A stretch of 64,000 nt of DNA from positions 2,549,501-2,613,500 of the forward strand of contig JAVTVX010000029.1 in assembly GCA_033439265.1 (NCBI GenBank). Direction: 5' to 3'. The first letter of the stretch is position 1. Each line of letters opens with the position of its first letter. The notes beneath the pieces are model-generated. The model was not told the origin of the DNA, made no database searches, and saw only the letters and a program-made list of their open reading frames with translations. A program made the translations under genes and the position numbers. Below, in pieces: positions 1-10,690 of the stretch. Origin of the DNA: Dillenia suffruticosa (Eukaryota > Streptophyta > Magnoliopsida > Dilleniales > Dilleniaceae).

Positions 1-876
1 TCATTTGAGACTTATGTTCTTTCTTGCACATGGTGTAGCACGTCAATATCTGAGGCTAAGATTGAATACAGTTCCAAAATGCAGTTTGAGAATGATCAAC
101 TCCTTCCCGAAATATAACATTCTGAATATTAAGAACGATGATAACAAGCTTACTTCAATATTTCACAAATTATATTCACATAAATGTATTAAAATATCTA
201 AAATAAAATAATATAATGGGCTTTTTTAATAAATAATGAATGTGATTCTCAGCGAACGTTGAAAAAAGAGTTTTATACGTATATATCCCTTATAAAAAAA
301 TATTTTAAAGATTTTCATAAAATAAATTTTTAGAATTAAAATATATCGAAACTTCAAAACTCTGACGTCGTACTCTCCTTTCTCTCACTTTCCCTCTCTT
401 TCCCCCTCCCTCCCCACCCTCCCTGCCCCTCTCTCTCTCTCTCTCTCTCTCAAAGGGTAGGGTAGGGGAAGAGGGAGGGAAGAGTAAAATCTCCGTTCGT
501 ACACGGAGAGAGAGAAATGAAATAACTAAGATCCGTCGGTGTAATAGGAAAGGTTTTACGTTTGTTAATAAGTGTTTAGATTTAAATCTCATTAGCAATG
601 AAAAAAATTATGTTGTAAGAGTTTTCTTTTTATAAAAGGTCTGATAATTAGATCAACTTAAATTAATTGAAACGAAACTTTAAATATCGGGTCGGGTAAA
701 AAAAAAAAAAATAGAGAAAATTAAAGTACCGCCAAGTACATCACGAAAAGGACGCTCCGTATATTCTCTTCAAAAACCCTAATCGTCTCCTCTCTTCTTT
801 TTCGACAGAGAGAGAGAGAGCGAGATTTCTGGTTCTTTGAATTTCTCTCTTGATTGAGTGTGTAAGAGAGAGAGAA
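1..876. other. Intergenic, AT-rich, no gene seen
   Basis: No reading frame here resembles a protein I know; the short frames have no coding character. The stretch holds a (CT)n run at about 429-450 inside a pyrimidine-rich patch, an AT-rich middle, and a GA run at about 807-822 just ahead of the H+-ATPase remnant, where it would have lain in the old 5' leader. Confidence 0.6.
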
Positions 877-3360
877 ATGATGCCGGAAGAGAATCAATCT
901 TTGTTTCCTTTGGAGCCTGTGTTGAAGGAAGCAGTCGATTTGGTGAAATCTCAACTCTCACGTTTCTTTCTCTCTCTGTCTACTGTTTTGTTGATGATGA
1001 AGTTGAATGTTATTTTACGAGTGTGGGAACACATTCTGGCGGAAGAAGTTTTTTCAGATGTTGGTATGCATTAGAGAAGGACTCTCCACTGAAGCCGCTA
1101 ATCAGAGACTCCAACTTTTCGGTCGCAATAAGCTCGAAGAGAAGAAGGTTTACTTCCGTCCTCTCATATCATTTCTTACATGTTTCTGTTTTTGTTTGTT
1201 TGTTTGTTTGCATTTTAATTTTCTTTCCGGAGAACAAATTTTTGAAATTTATGAGGTTTATGTGAAACCCTTTCTCCTGGGTTATGGAGGCTGGGGCTCT
1301 TATGGCCATTGCTCTCGCTAATGGAGGTGTAATCATTTTCTTTGCCTAAATTTTCCTGTGAAATTTTGTCAATGTATTATAATCTTTATTTTTTCTTTAT
1401 TGCTTGATTGTGCATGTAAAGCAAAGAGAAAATTACCCTATATTATAGAGAAATTTTTATTCATTTTATTCATATAGACATATTTATTGTTTGGTTATAG
1501 ATTTTGATTTTTGATCGGAGGAGAATTTCTTTTTCTTAATTTGAATTTGGGTGTAAGCAAAGAAAATTAAGGAAAAAAATGTAAAACAAAACTTGATGGG
1601 AAAGGACGTTGTGGTTATCTTTTAAATTTACAGGGGTAGCATCCAGATTGACAAGACTTTGTTGGGATTATTCTTCTTCAGATCATTAATTCAACTATAA
1701 GCTACATTGAAGAGAACAGTGCTGGTAATGCCGCCGCAGCTCTCATGGCTTGTCTGGCTCCAAGAGCAAAGGTATATTTAGTAGAATTCATCGATGCCTT
1801 GTTCTAATAGATGGATTGGTTTTGTTTGTAATGTGCTGTCTTGGTTCATTTTACCTTTTTGGGGTTTAGTCGTTTATGTGATGGGTTGGTTGAGAACTTA
1901 TGGATGGTTTGGTTTAAGATTTGGTTTTGTTTGTGATCTGTTTTCTAAGTTAATACTATTCTTCGGTGGTTAATAGTTCTTGTGAACTGTTTTTGGGACT
2001 TGTAGGTAGATTTGTATTGTATGACAAATGACATTAGTAATTCCTTCTAACTTGATATTATTTTGGGGGAAAATTATAGGTCCTTTGTGGTGGGAATGGG
2101 TTGCAGAAGATCAGCTGTTCTTGTTCCTGGTGATGTGATTAGTTTCAAGCTTGGGTATATAATGCCAGCTAATGTTAGACATCTCGAAGGTGATCCCATG
2201 AAGATTGATCAGGTACTGTTATGATTTCTTTTTTTACATATTTTGGTTGAAGTTGATTTGTTTGCCGAAACCTACAGGGATGGTAAACCATCCACACTTG
2301 CAGACAGCTAGAAGCTACCTGAAACCTTCACTACTGGGTTAGTTCTTGGCTGTTATTTGGCAACGATGACTGTCATTTACTTTTGGGCAGCATATAAAAC
2401 AGACTTCTTTCCAGTAAGGAAATTCTACTTATGTTAAAAAATTTTTAAATTTCTGCATCATTGCAGAGGTGACCTTTTGTTTTAGGCATTCCATAGTGGT
2501 TTTGTTACACAAATTTCTGAATTGCCTTACCGTTGATGGTGATACATATCATTTCTGTGTAGCTCTGAGCATTAGTGGGTAACTTGTGAACACAATTAGA
2601 ACTTGATCAAAAATTGATTGGTTGCTTCTGCATGTGATGATTACAGCGCACTTTTGGGGTTTCAAGCCTCCAACATGCAACAGAAGACGACTTCAGAATG
2701 CTTGCCTCATTTATATCTGCAAGTGAGCACCATATTTGTGACAAAAACGAGGAGTCAGTCTTTTGTTGTGCGCCCCAGTCTTCTCCTCGTTCTGGATTTT
2801 GTAGTTGCTCAGCTTTTAAGAAGCCTGATCGCAGTCTGGACAAGTTCTTTTTGCATGAATATGATACTTGATTTTAACATAATTTTGCAATTGGAGATCC
2901 TTATTAACAGGTTTCTAACTGATTTACCATTTTGCTGATTGCTCTCACAAGGAAAAAGGATTTTGGGAAGGAGGAAAGGGTGCTCAGATGGGCACATGCT
3001 CATAGGACTCTACATGGATTGCAGCCACCCAATACAAAGATGTTCAGTGATCGCACTAGCTCCACTGAGATTAATCAGATGGCAGAAGAAGCAAAAGGAT
3101 GGGCTGAGATTGCAAGGTAACTTTAAAATTCCCTGCCTATAAATAAATAGAGCTTTTAGTTGTACCATGCCCTTCACATGACTTTCTTTAAGCTTTCATC
3201 TGTGTACTTGCATTCATTAATGGAGTCTTTAGGTTTACTAGGAGGTGAGAAATTTCTGGTTACCTTGTGTAGGCTGAGAGAATTACACATTGAAATACCA
3301 TGTTCAATCGGGTGTGAAGGAGGTGCTGTTTCTTTTGCTTCAGAATGTAATTACACATAC
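877..3360 (+). pseudogene. Plasma-membrane H+-ATPase (P3A type) pseudogene
   Basis: Recognisable pieces of a plant plasma-membrane proton pump occur in order but in shifting frames. The N-terminus reads LEPVLKEAVDL, then REGLSTEAANQRLQLFG and NKLEEKK before a GT donor. Next come NPFSWVMEAGALMAIALANG (1270-1328), [20 protein letters not shown] with LAPRAK (about 1672-1770), and [11 protein letters not shown] to GDPMKIDQ (about 2125-2213). The next coding piece, at about 2280-2410, is already [20 protein letters not shown] from the C-terminal membrane half. After it come TFGVSSLQHATEDDFRMLAS, SFVVRPSLLLVLDFVVAQLL (2758-2817), KKDFGKEERVLRWAHAHRTL (from about 2953) and LRELH (3273). The phosphorylation site DKTGT, the nucleotide domain and most of the actuator domain are absent, about 550 residues by comparison with 950-residue pumps. 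A Trp codon of WQDFVG is TGA, and several frameshifts are visible, one right after LRELH. It cannot encode a working pump. Confidence 0.93.
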
Positions 3361-4138
3361 TAGTTACCACGCTAATGATATAGTCGGTAAAACATAGAAA
3401 GCCTAAGTAGCTTCCATTGCTAATTTTTCTCAGAAATAGCAAAAAGATGCACCTACACCTCTCCCTTGCATATAGGTTAATATTTCCACTTATGGTTTTG
3501 CCTTGATTGAAATTTCTTGAATTCAACAGATATTGGTGCGCAAGCATATTCTTAGAGTTGGTTGCATATGATTTTACAGGTCATGCTCCTTTTTGGTTTC
3601 TAGTGTTACTTTCTGCAATGATCTTTACATTCGCTATGTGCACAATGTCACAAGCACCACCCCATAGCTACAATCTCTGCCCTCTGATTCTCATCGATCA
3701 CAATCACTTTTAAGCATATTGAAACATTCGAAATTTAAAACTGCGGTTGGAGCTACAAAGCGATTAGAACAGGTTGAGTTGCTTGCACATTTAATCAAAA
3801 CTGTGGAGAGTCTAACTGTTGTCCTATTTTGAATCATAAACAGAAGGGTATTAACTGTCAATCAGATAACTTTAGAGCCTTCATCCAAAGCTACATAAAA
3901 AAAAAAAAGCCCATAATAGTACTCAATTCATGCAAATATTGACAAGGAAGAAAATTATGGAGCTATGCCTTTATACTGATTAACATCCCAAACATTGGGC
4001 GGTGGGAGAACATTTGATCACAATCATTCATCATTATCATCATCATCAACAATTTTCATTATTTTTTATTTGCTAACCACATTGTTAGAGTTTCATAATC
4101 TTTTTCTAGCAAAGCATGCAACTTGCCTTGGACGATCA
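3361..4138. other. Intergenic between ATPase remnant and thioredoxin gene
   Basis: Low-complexity AT-rich sequence with a short A run near 3898-3909 and a TCATCA-type repeat near 4026-4050. The last part probably contains the 3' untranslated region of the minus-strand thioredoxin gene. No other gene is seen. Confidence 0.5.
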
Positions 4139-4796
4139 TCAGCTGGTGCTCTGAGCCCCAACGTGCCTTGATCGATTAATTTGGATCTTCCTTTCAAGTT
4201 CATCTTTCTTAGCCCCCATCATCCTGTCTATTTCCTTCCCTCCCTGCATCAACACAAATGTAGGCATAGCCTGCACCCCAAACTCCTGCGCCACATCCTA
4301 TGATTTCTCCCACACACACACACACACAAATTAAGGATTGACCTGTCTTTAAAAAATAAATTAAAATGAAGAACAATGGTGGATGAAAAAATCTCAAAAT
4401 TACCGAGAGTTCATCGACGTCGAGTTGGATGAACTCGACATCAGTGAACTTGACAGAGAAGCCTTTGAGAATTGGTTCCATGAATCTACAGGGTCCACAC
4501 CAGGATGCGAAGAAATCGATCACCATCTGAACAAAATCCCAATCCAGGTAAAAAAAAAAAATCGATTACAAAGTCAACAGATTGAAGCCCTCAGGAGGAT
4601 TTTTCCCTCTCACCAATTTAGAAGAATCTTTGGAAGAATGGAGATGTTGCTTCCACTGCTCAGAGGAGTGAAAGACAAGGATCCGAGATGGCTCCAACGA
4701 TCCTTCTGTTCCTGCAGAGGATGAGGATGAGGATGAGGATGACTTTTTCCGTGATGGGGATGACTTTCTCCATAGTGCTGATAGTATCGGCCCCAT
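4139..4796 (-). CDS. Thioredoxin h (h2-type), 3 exons, 154 aa
   Basis: A disulfide reductase expected to reduce target proteins using electrons from NADPH-thioredoxin reductase. Exons on the minus strand are 4796-4614, 4526-4404 and 4297-4139; both introns have GT-AG borders and fall between codons. The spliced protein is 154 residues. It begins MGPILSALW, followed by a Ser-rich stretch, as in h2-type thioredoxins whose Gly2 can be myristoylated. The core HSSEQWKQHLHSSKDSSKL runs into MVIDFFASWCGPC. The active site WCGPC is at residues 70-74, DVEFIQLDVDEL follows, and the cis-Pro motif AMPTF is at 112-116. It ends with KKDELERKIQ and a short tail HVGAQSTS. All key residues are present and there is no lesion, so it looks functional. 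An annotation of the middle exon alone would misread it as a truncated gene with an intron read-through tail. Confidence 0.93.
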
Positions 4797-4850
4797 GTCT
4801 CTCTCAAGTCTTCTTGGGGGGTTGTGACAAGTGAGGGTGGTCGAAGCTGT

Positions 4851-4858
4851 TTATATAG
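4851..4858 (-). promoter_or_regulatory. TATA box of the thioredoxin gene
   Basis: On the minus strand the sequence reads CTATATAAACA, centred about 58 bases upstream of the thioredoxin ATG. The spacing suits transcription starting about 30 bases further on, with a very short leader. Position and consensus are seen; function is inferred. Confidence 0.6.
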
Positions 4859-4861
4859 CAA

Positions 4862-6086
4862 TCAGGTACGATTAATTTGAATTTGATCGGATGAATGCAG
4901 ATGGCAGAAAAACAAGAACAAAAAACTGCGTACTTATTATTTTTTTTTCTCCACTGATATCCAGAGCATAACTCTGAGTAATCGGGTTCAAGAATCTATA
5001 GGATTTATTTAAAGGTTATTCTTCCAACGTAAGTTTTTTGTATTCTTAAATTTTAAAGTCTAGATTTAATTAAAAATTTTAATTTTCTATTCCATTCACT
5101 GATTGTCCCAGCGGGAAACTAAAAAGCTAGTTATTAGCCCTTACTAAACACGGGGAACATCTCTCTGGACCCCCTAAGGGGAAAGCACCGGGGAGGGGGA
5201 GTGAAGCATTTTTTCCCAAAAAACACTTTACTCCCTGGAGCCCTAATAACACACGTGTACCTACAAATGTTGGTGTAGATGATAAGAGCTTTATTGTTTT
5301 TTAACCATGCAGGAGTTCGACTTTTGATAATAACTAATAGACATTTGTTGGGAGATCCCGAGACCCTCATAGTATGTGAGTTTCACAATGGTCAGTTCAA
5401 ATTAGTCAGGACGAAATCTCGTATCGGTCATACCAAAAACAAAAAAAATAACACCCATGTTTATTAACTAAATTTACAGTAGTTCTAATACTGTAATACT
5501 TTACCATTGACAGTTGAAAACTAACCTTTTGTTAATAATAATATTTAGTTAATTAATTAATAATAATGAGTGTACAAAATAATAAAAAATGATGTTTGTT
5601 GTTTAACGCATGCTAATGTTTGGTTGTCTTGTATATAAAATAACTAAAAATACAAGTCTGTGCAAGATAAGCTGGTTTTATTTTTTAGGGTATTTTTTTA
5701 TGTTATTGTTATATAATAAAATATAAAATTTATAAATATTTCTTTTAAAAATAATTAATTCAAATACATATTATAAAAAAATTAATGTAAATTATATAAA
5801 TATACATGATTTTATGAAAAAAAAAATAGATTTTTAACTATTTAAAAAAGATAATCAATTAATTTAAATGTATATCATAATAATAATTTAAATAAATCTT
5901 GTCTAATAACAAAAAAAAGAATAAAAAAAAGTAAACTAAAGTAAAAATATGAGATGATTAAAATAAATTAAATAATTTTTCATTATTTAAATCAATTTGT
6001 TGCAAAAAAATAAGTAAAATAGTTTTTGAAAACTTAAAAGTAACCGTTGATGTTTTTGTGGGATTCCATCGGTTGTCACCTACCAA
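4862..6086. other. Intergenic, AT-rich
   Basis: No gene seen. The region 5135-5270 is less AT-rich and contains G/C clusters (CCCCCTAAGGGG at about 5170), possibly an old transposon fragment, but I could not assign it. From 5500 onward it is simple AT-rich DNA with many A/T homopolymers. Confidence 0.5.
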
Positions 6087-6102
6087 ATATCCCCTTAGAA
6101 AA

Positions 6103-6268
6103 TTAAATTCTTTTAGATTAAGTGATCAAAAGCACTCTATCCTTTTAATCAAAGGTTTCAAATTCGAACTCTGAGAATGATAAAATAGGATCTAAAAGAG
6201 TCAATCCCTAAAATGGATGCTCAAATCGGATTAATCGGACAAAACTTGAATATTAATAGTAAAAAAGA
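6103..6268 (+). mobile_element. SINE-like insertion with 16-bp target duplication
   Basis: An element of about 166 bp is flanked by ATATCCCCTTAGAAAA (6087-6102) and ATACCCCCTTAGAAAA (6269-6284), a 16-bp direct repeat with one mismatch, as expected for a LINE-driven insertion. The interior contains a box-B-like stretch (TTCAAATTCGAACTC, about 6157-6171), consistent with a tRNA-derived head. It resembles in layout the copies at 20000-20169 and 50336-50518. Confidence 0.65.
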
Positions 6269-6284
6269 ATACCCCCTTAGAAAA

Positions 6285-7974
6285 ATAGCTTGAATGATTT
6301 TTGGTCGGACTCCATTTATTTGTAATCAATTTAATGTTATATTTTTTTAATAAATCATTGATATCTAGTAATCACGTTGAATCTAATTAAATTCGATTTG
6401 AACCGAGTTAAATTTTAAAGCAATAAAACTCTCCTACAATCTTATTTAAAAAATATTAATATCAACTAGATACCAATAAAAATAAAGATATTAACGGACA
6501 AAGAAAGATACTTTGGGTAATGTTGTGAGGAATTTATTCCCCACAAAAAAAGTGCTCGTGGAAACCTTAATACTTAACCACCATGGGAGGTCAAAAAGAT
6601 GCTATCACATGGGTATAGATAAAAGAGAATTTATGCCCTAGACTACAAGGGGACCATGGTTCAAACAACCATCCAATTGAAACATAGAATCAAAGGGAAA
6701 CCACGTTTTATATTCTCACTATTACCATAAATTTAGCATATTCCTATGCTTAGGATCGAAGTTTATTTATAATTGAGGTGTTTTATTCTTGAGCCATTAT
6801 GGCTCCTCGGATGTCGACTTTTCATTCTTTTCTTTATTTAAGCCCACCAAAGATGCTCCAGGTCATTTTAAGACATAAAATCTAATTTAATCGAATCAAA
6901 TGTAATTACTGAATTGATGGTTTATATATAAAAAATAATGACACCGATCTATTTTCAGATTTATTTTATTTGAGATTTATAAAATAAAATTTTTATATTA
7001 TAAGAGAGTGAAATAGAATATAATAAAATAACTGGATAAAGCTCAAAGAATATATTCATAAAAAAGAACAAGATTTTATCTTATCAAATATTTTTTAAAT
7101 AAGTTTGCTTTAAACGAGCAAGAGAGCTATTAATTTTATAATAACTAAAACAAACATGTGAACACATGCATAGGTTTCAATCTGCAATCAAGTAGACCTG
7201 TTACGGAATGGGGTTTCCATCAATAATCAAGTTCACCTTTTACAAAAGGGTGTTACGGTTGGTGATGGGGCTCGACACATCTAAAATGCCTATAGTGTTT
7301 TTAAAATGGGACCGGATCGGACTAGACACTATTTTATAGTTAGTTTGATTTTCATTATTAAATCGGAATAAATCAAATTCTGTCAAAACTATTTAAAATT
7401 GAATAAATCTATTAAACCGTTCAAACTGGTTCAAAAAATGAATTAATTTTTTTTATATAGATATATAAACTTTATTTTATTTTAAAATATATAATATATA
7501 AATTATATATATATATATATGATATTATTGTGATCAATGAACCAATATGTTGGGCTACTTGTTTGCTTGTTCAATTTTAAAAACATTGGGTGGGACCAAA
7601 GCTTAGCACGAGGTTTCATCAATTGGACCAAAATTTATGGAAAATTTCGGTTAGGGTTCCTTCATTGCAGAAGGCATTTGCTTTATAATATTACTTCAAA
7701 GACTACATCACTCTGGAGCAATTTCATGCAAAAGTCACTGCATAAGTGCATGTCCTTAGCTTGAGGGCCTGAAGATTTCAAGGGAAAATTTCAAGAGAGC
7801 CTTGCAGAAAGCAAAGAAGATTTCCATAATTATTTTTCTTCTTTTACAGACAAACTAAAAAAGAAAAATGCATAGAAACCCCTGACATAAATGACGATGG
7901 GGAACGAACTTTATTTAGCATTTTATGTTGCTATATAAGACAGGACATAGAACCTTGCTTTCTGAAAGCTTCAT
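6285..7974. other. Intergenic with a repeat copy
   Basis: AT-rich. It contains a (TA)n run near 7505-7520 and one copy of an interspersed repeat at about 7311-7440, listed separately. The 3' untranslated region of the NPF gene should lie just below 7975. No coding sequence is recognised. Confidence 0.5.
7311..7440. repeat. Interspersed repeat, family member 1
   Basis: Shares a diverged but collinear run of words with 49503-49660: 'accgg..cgg', then 'ttagtttgattttca.tattaa', 'aaa(c/t)tc.gtcaaaac.attt' and 'ttcaaactg'. Both look like remnants of the same short interspersed repeat. The class is not known to me. Confidence 0.45.
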
Positions 7975-10329
7975 CTAGACGATATGCCTATGAGATTCTT
8001 TCTTCGTTTCCAAGGCCGCCTCCACCTTGTGGGTGCTGTCACCATCACCTTTGTACTTGTACCACTTGGCACAAATCACAAAATACCCAAAATTAATGAC
8101 CCCAGAAGCAGCAATCATATAGTAAAAGTAGTCCAGTCTTCCCTTATTCAAATCTTCGTCTAACCAATCGGTGTTTGTATTCTTTGAAGTGATCCGCTGA
8201 ACTAGGTTTACCAGAAGACTATTGAGGTAACTTGCACAGGCTATGCCAAGGAAGAAGAAGGACATTGCAATGCTTCTCATGTTCTCCGGGAACTGTCTGT
8301 AGTAGAATTCAATCTGTCCAATTGCAGCAAAAGCTTCACATAGTCCAGCGAGAGTAAGTTGAGGAGCAAGCCAAAAGGCAGACATTGATGACACAGTGCC
8401 TCCTTTTGGTGCAATGCCTAGTGCTGGCCTTGTCAATGCCAAATTCCTTCTTTTCACTTCAACGAAACCAGAAACAAGTGAAGTGATAGATGAGAGCAAT
8501 ATACCCGTTCCCATTCTCTGGAGGAGTGTAATACCATGTTCCTTGCCTGTGAATCTTCTTAGGAGTGGAATCACAATTTGATCATAGATGGGAATCCACA
8601 AAGTAAGGCTTAGCATCGCAAAGATAGCATAGGATGCTGCAGGCACATTGAAGTAGTGGCTTCCCAGGCGCCTGTCAGATTGCAAAGCTTGGAAGACTGC
8701 ATAGATTTGTTGTTGAGCAATAGCAATGTGGTAGAGGATAGCAGATGCCCATATGGGAATCACTCTGATAATGCATTTCACTTCTTCAACTTGTTGTATG
8801 CTGCAGAGTTTCCATGGGTTTGCTGCTGATCCGTACAGGTTAAATCGGTCTTCACTTGCAATCACAGCAGATTTGTCAAGGAACCTAATGCCAAAAAAAT
8901 ACAAAAATAAAAAATAAATTATTACAACCCGATCTTATAAAGAAATATAAAGAGACTGCACGTCAACTTGTTTGTTAAGAGCTGCAGATTTCATTTCACA
9001 AAATTATACATTTTTATTGTCAAGCTCAAAGAAATAAAATAATCCAGTCTTAGATCGCATAGAGTAAATACTAAAACTGATATAAATGACAAAAGAAAAT
9101 ATTGTGGAGTCTGAGGTCGATCCTCCTTACCTAAATTGATGCGTGTAAGGAAGCTTGGAGTTCATAGAGTTGGTGGGAATGTAGTTGAAAAGGCAAAGGG
9201 TTGGGTCCTCCTTTGGGAGCTTTAAATGCCTCTTCTTATATGCTGCCGCAAGTACCTGGGCAACAGTGATTAAAGGACTTCCCTCGGGCTTCGCTTTAAC
9301 ATAAATTCTTGATCCAGAGAAGAAAAGCACACAAGAAATGAGCATTAAAACCGCTGGGATTCCCAACCCAATTGTCCAACTTATGTTGCATTGGATGTAC
9401 ACAATCAATGTTACTGACACCATCACAGCAAATGTGAATGTGAAGTAATACCAATTGAAGAAGCTGCTGATCCCTTTTTTTCCAGATTCACTTTTGGGAT
9501 TAAATTGATCAGCTCCAAATGCTAAGTTGCACGGTCGGATACCACCAGCACCAATTGTCAGGAATACAAAAGCCAATAGGAGTATGGCCAATTGCCACAC
9601 TGTGGAGCCAATACACTCGGTGTGTTTCCTTGCTTGGCAATGTGGAGGGTGCAGTTGTGGAATTGCCGCCGTTAAAACCAATAGTGTCATCCCCTTGAAC
9701 CAGAAAAACATTGTATAAAAGTAGCAATAGTTATATATATGCATAATAGGTATATAGAAATATAACATGCACTGGCAATGCATTTATATCAAAAGAAACC
9801 AAGCAGGAAAATGCAATATCTTCAAGTGATTGAATCGATTTTTGCATTATGGCTTGTCTGAGAGAAAATACAGACAGAACATACATCAAAAGTTCATAGT
9901 ATTTATACGTAAGAGAAAATAATGTGAAGAACATAAGAAAAAAGAGAGTACCATGAAAGTTGAAACGCAAGCAAAACCCAAGGTCTTATAGCGACCAAAG
10001 TATGAATCAGACAGGAAACCTCCCAGCAGAGGTACCACATTTGATGTACCTCCTATGATACTGAGAAGAGTTGCTGCTGTTACACTCTTCATGTTGAAGA
10101 CAGTGGTCAGATACACAAGGAGGTTAGATGAAGTGCCTGTCGTTCCAAGCTTCTCAAAGATCTCATTTCCTGCATTTACAGAATTTTATCAGAAAGAATA
10201 GGAATTTTCAACTATTGGACTTATTTCTCTCTCTTATTCACATGTACCTATAACAAATGGCATGGCTTTCATTCCTCTATAGTTGATGGCAACTTCATGA
10301 GCTGAAACAGTTTTATCCTCCTCCTCCAT
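7975..10329 (-). CDS. NRT1/PTR family transporter (NPF2-type), 4 exons, 590 aa
   Basis: A proton-coupled membrane transporter of the MFS/POT superfamily. The NPF2 clade moves nitrate, glucosinolates or other small anions, so the substrate cannot be told from sequence. Minus-strand exons are 10329-10248, 10169-9952, 9693-9131 and 8884-7975. All introns are GT-AG and the phases agree, giving 590 residues, the usual NPF length. It starts [19 protein letters not shown] and continues [20 protein letters not shown]. Residues 30-34 (EIFEK) are the family ExxE[K/R] proton-coupling motif. [13 protein letters not shown] (exon 2) and [17 protein letters not shown] (exon 3) are family signatures, and [20 protein letters not shown] lies in the last exon. 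About twelve hydrophobic segments are present. There is no frameshift or stop, so it should be functional. A diverged tandem duplication lies directly upstream. Confidence 0.95.
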
Positions 10330-10438
10330 GAGTACTAAGAAAAGAGTGTATTTTCTATCTTCTACTCATTGGGCCTAAAGTGCCAACACAGGAATCATAG
10401 AGACTAAGGAAAGTCTTGAGCCTTAAGACAAGTTATAA

Positions 10439-10690
10439 GAGTTGGGTTTTGCAAGAATATATGTATCCACCATCTAATGGCACCCAACATGAGTAAGATA
10501 GAGAGAGAGAGTTCCTATAATTGTCACACTGTTTGAAAGTGTGGGAAAATCTAGCACTGTTTGAAAATTGTGGTTTGCAAGAAATACACATGCACCACCT
10601 AACAGCAGGCCACAATGGGCAAAAGAACGAGAGAGATAGGTTTCCTCTAATTGCCATGCTGTCTGAAAGAGTGAAGCAAGTCTAGTACTG
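10439..10690. repeat. Diverged tandem duplication upstream of the NPF gene
   Basis: Two copies of a segment of roughly 125 bp follow each other. Copy 1 has TTTTGCAAGAATATA, a CACC-like patch, GAGAGAGAG, CACTGTTTGAAAG and TCTAGCACT. Copy 2 has the matching GTTTGCAAGAAATAC, ACGAGAGAGATAGG, TGCTGTCTGAAAG and TCTAGTACT. They lie 110-360 bases upstream of the NPF start codon, so they could hold duplicated promoter sites. Confidence 0.6.

Noticed and set aside
5135-5300. GC-richer block with CCCCCTAAGGGG
   Set aside because: Suspected transposon fragment, but no target duplication, inverted ends or second copy in the window.
8396-8581. Plus-strand frame opposite the NPF gene
   Set aside because: Antisense shadow of a well-supported exon.
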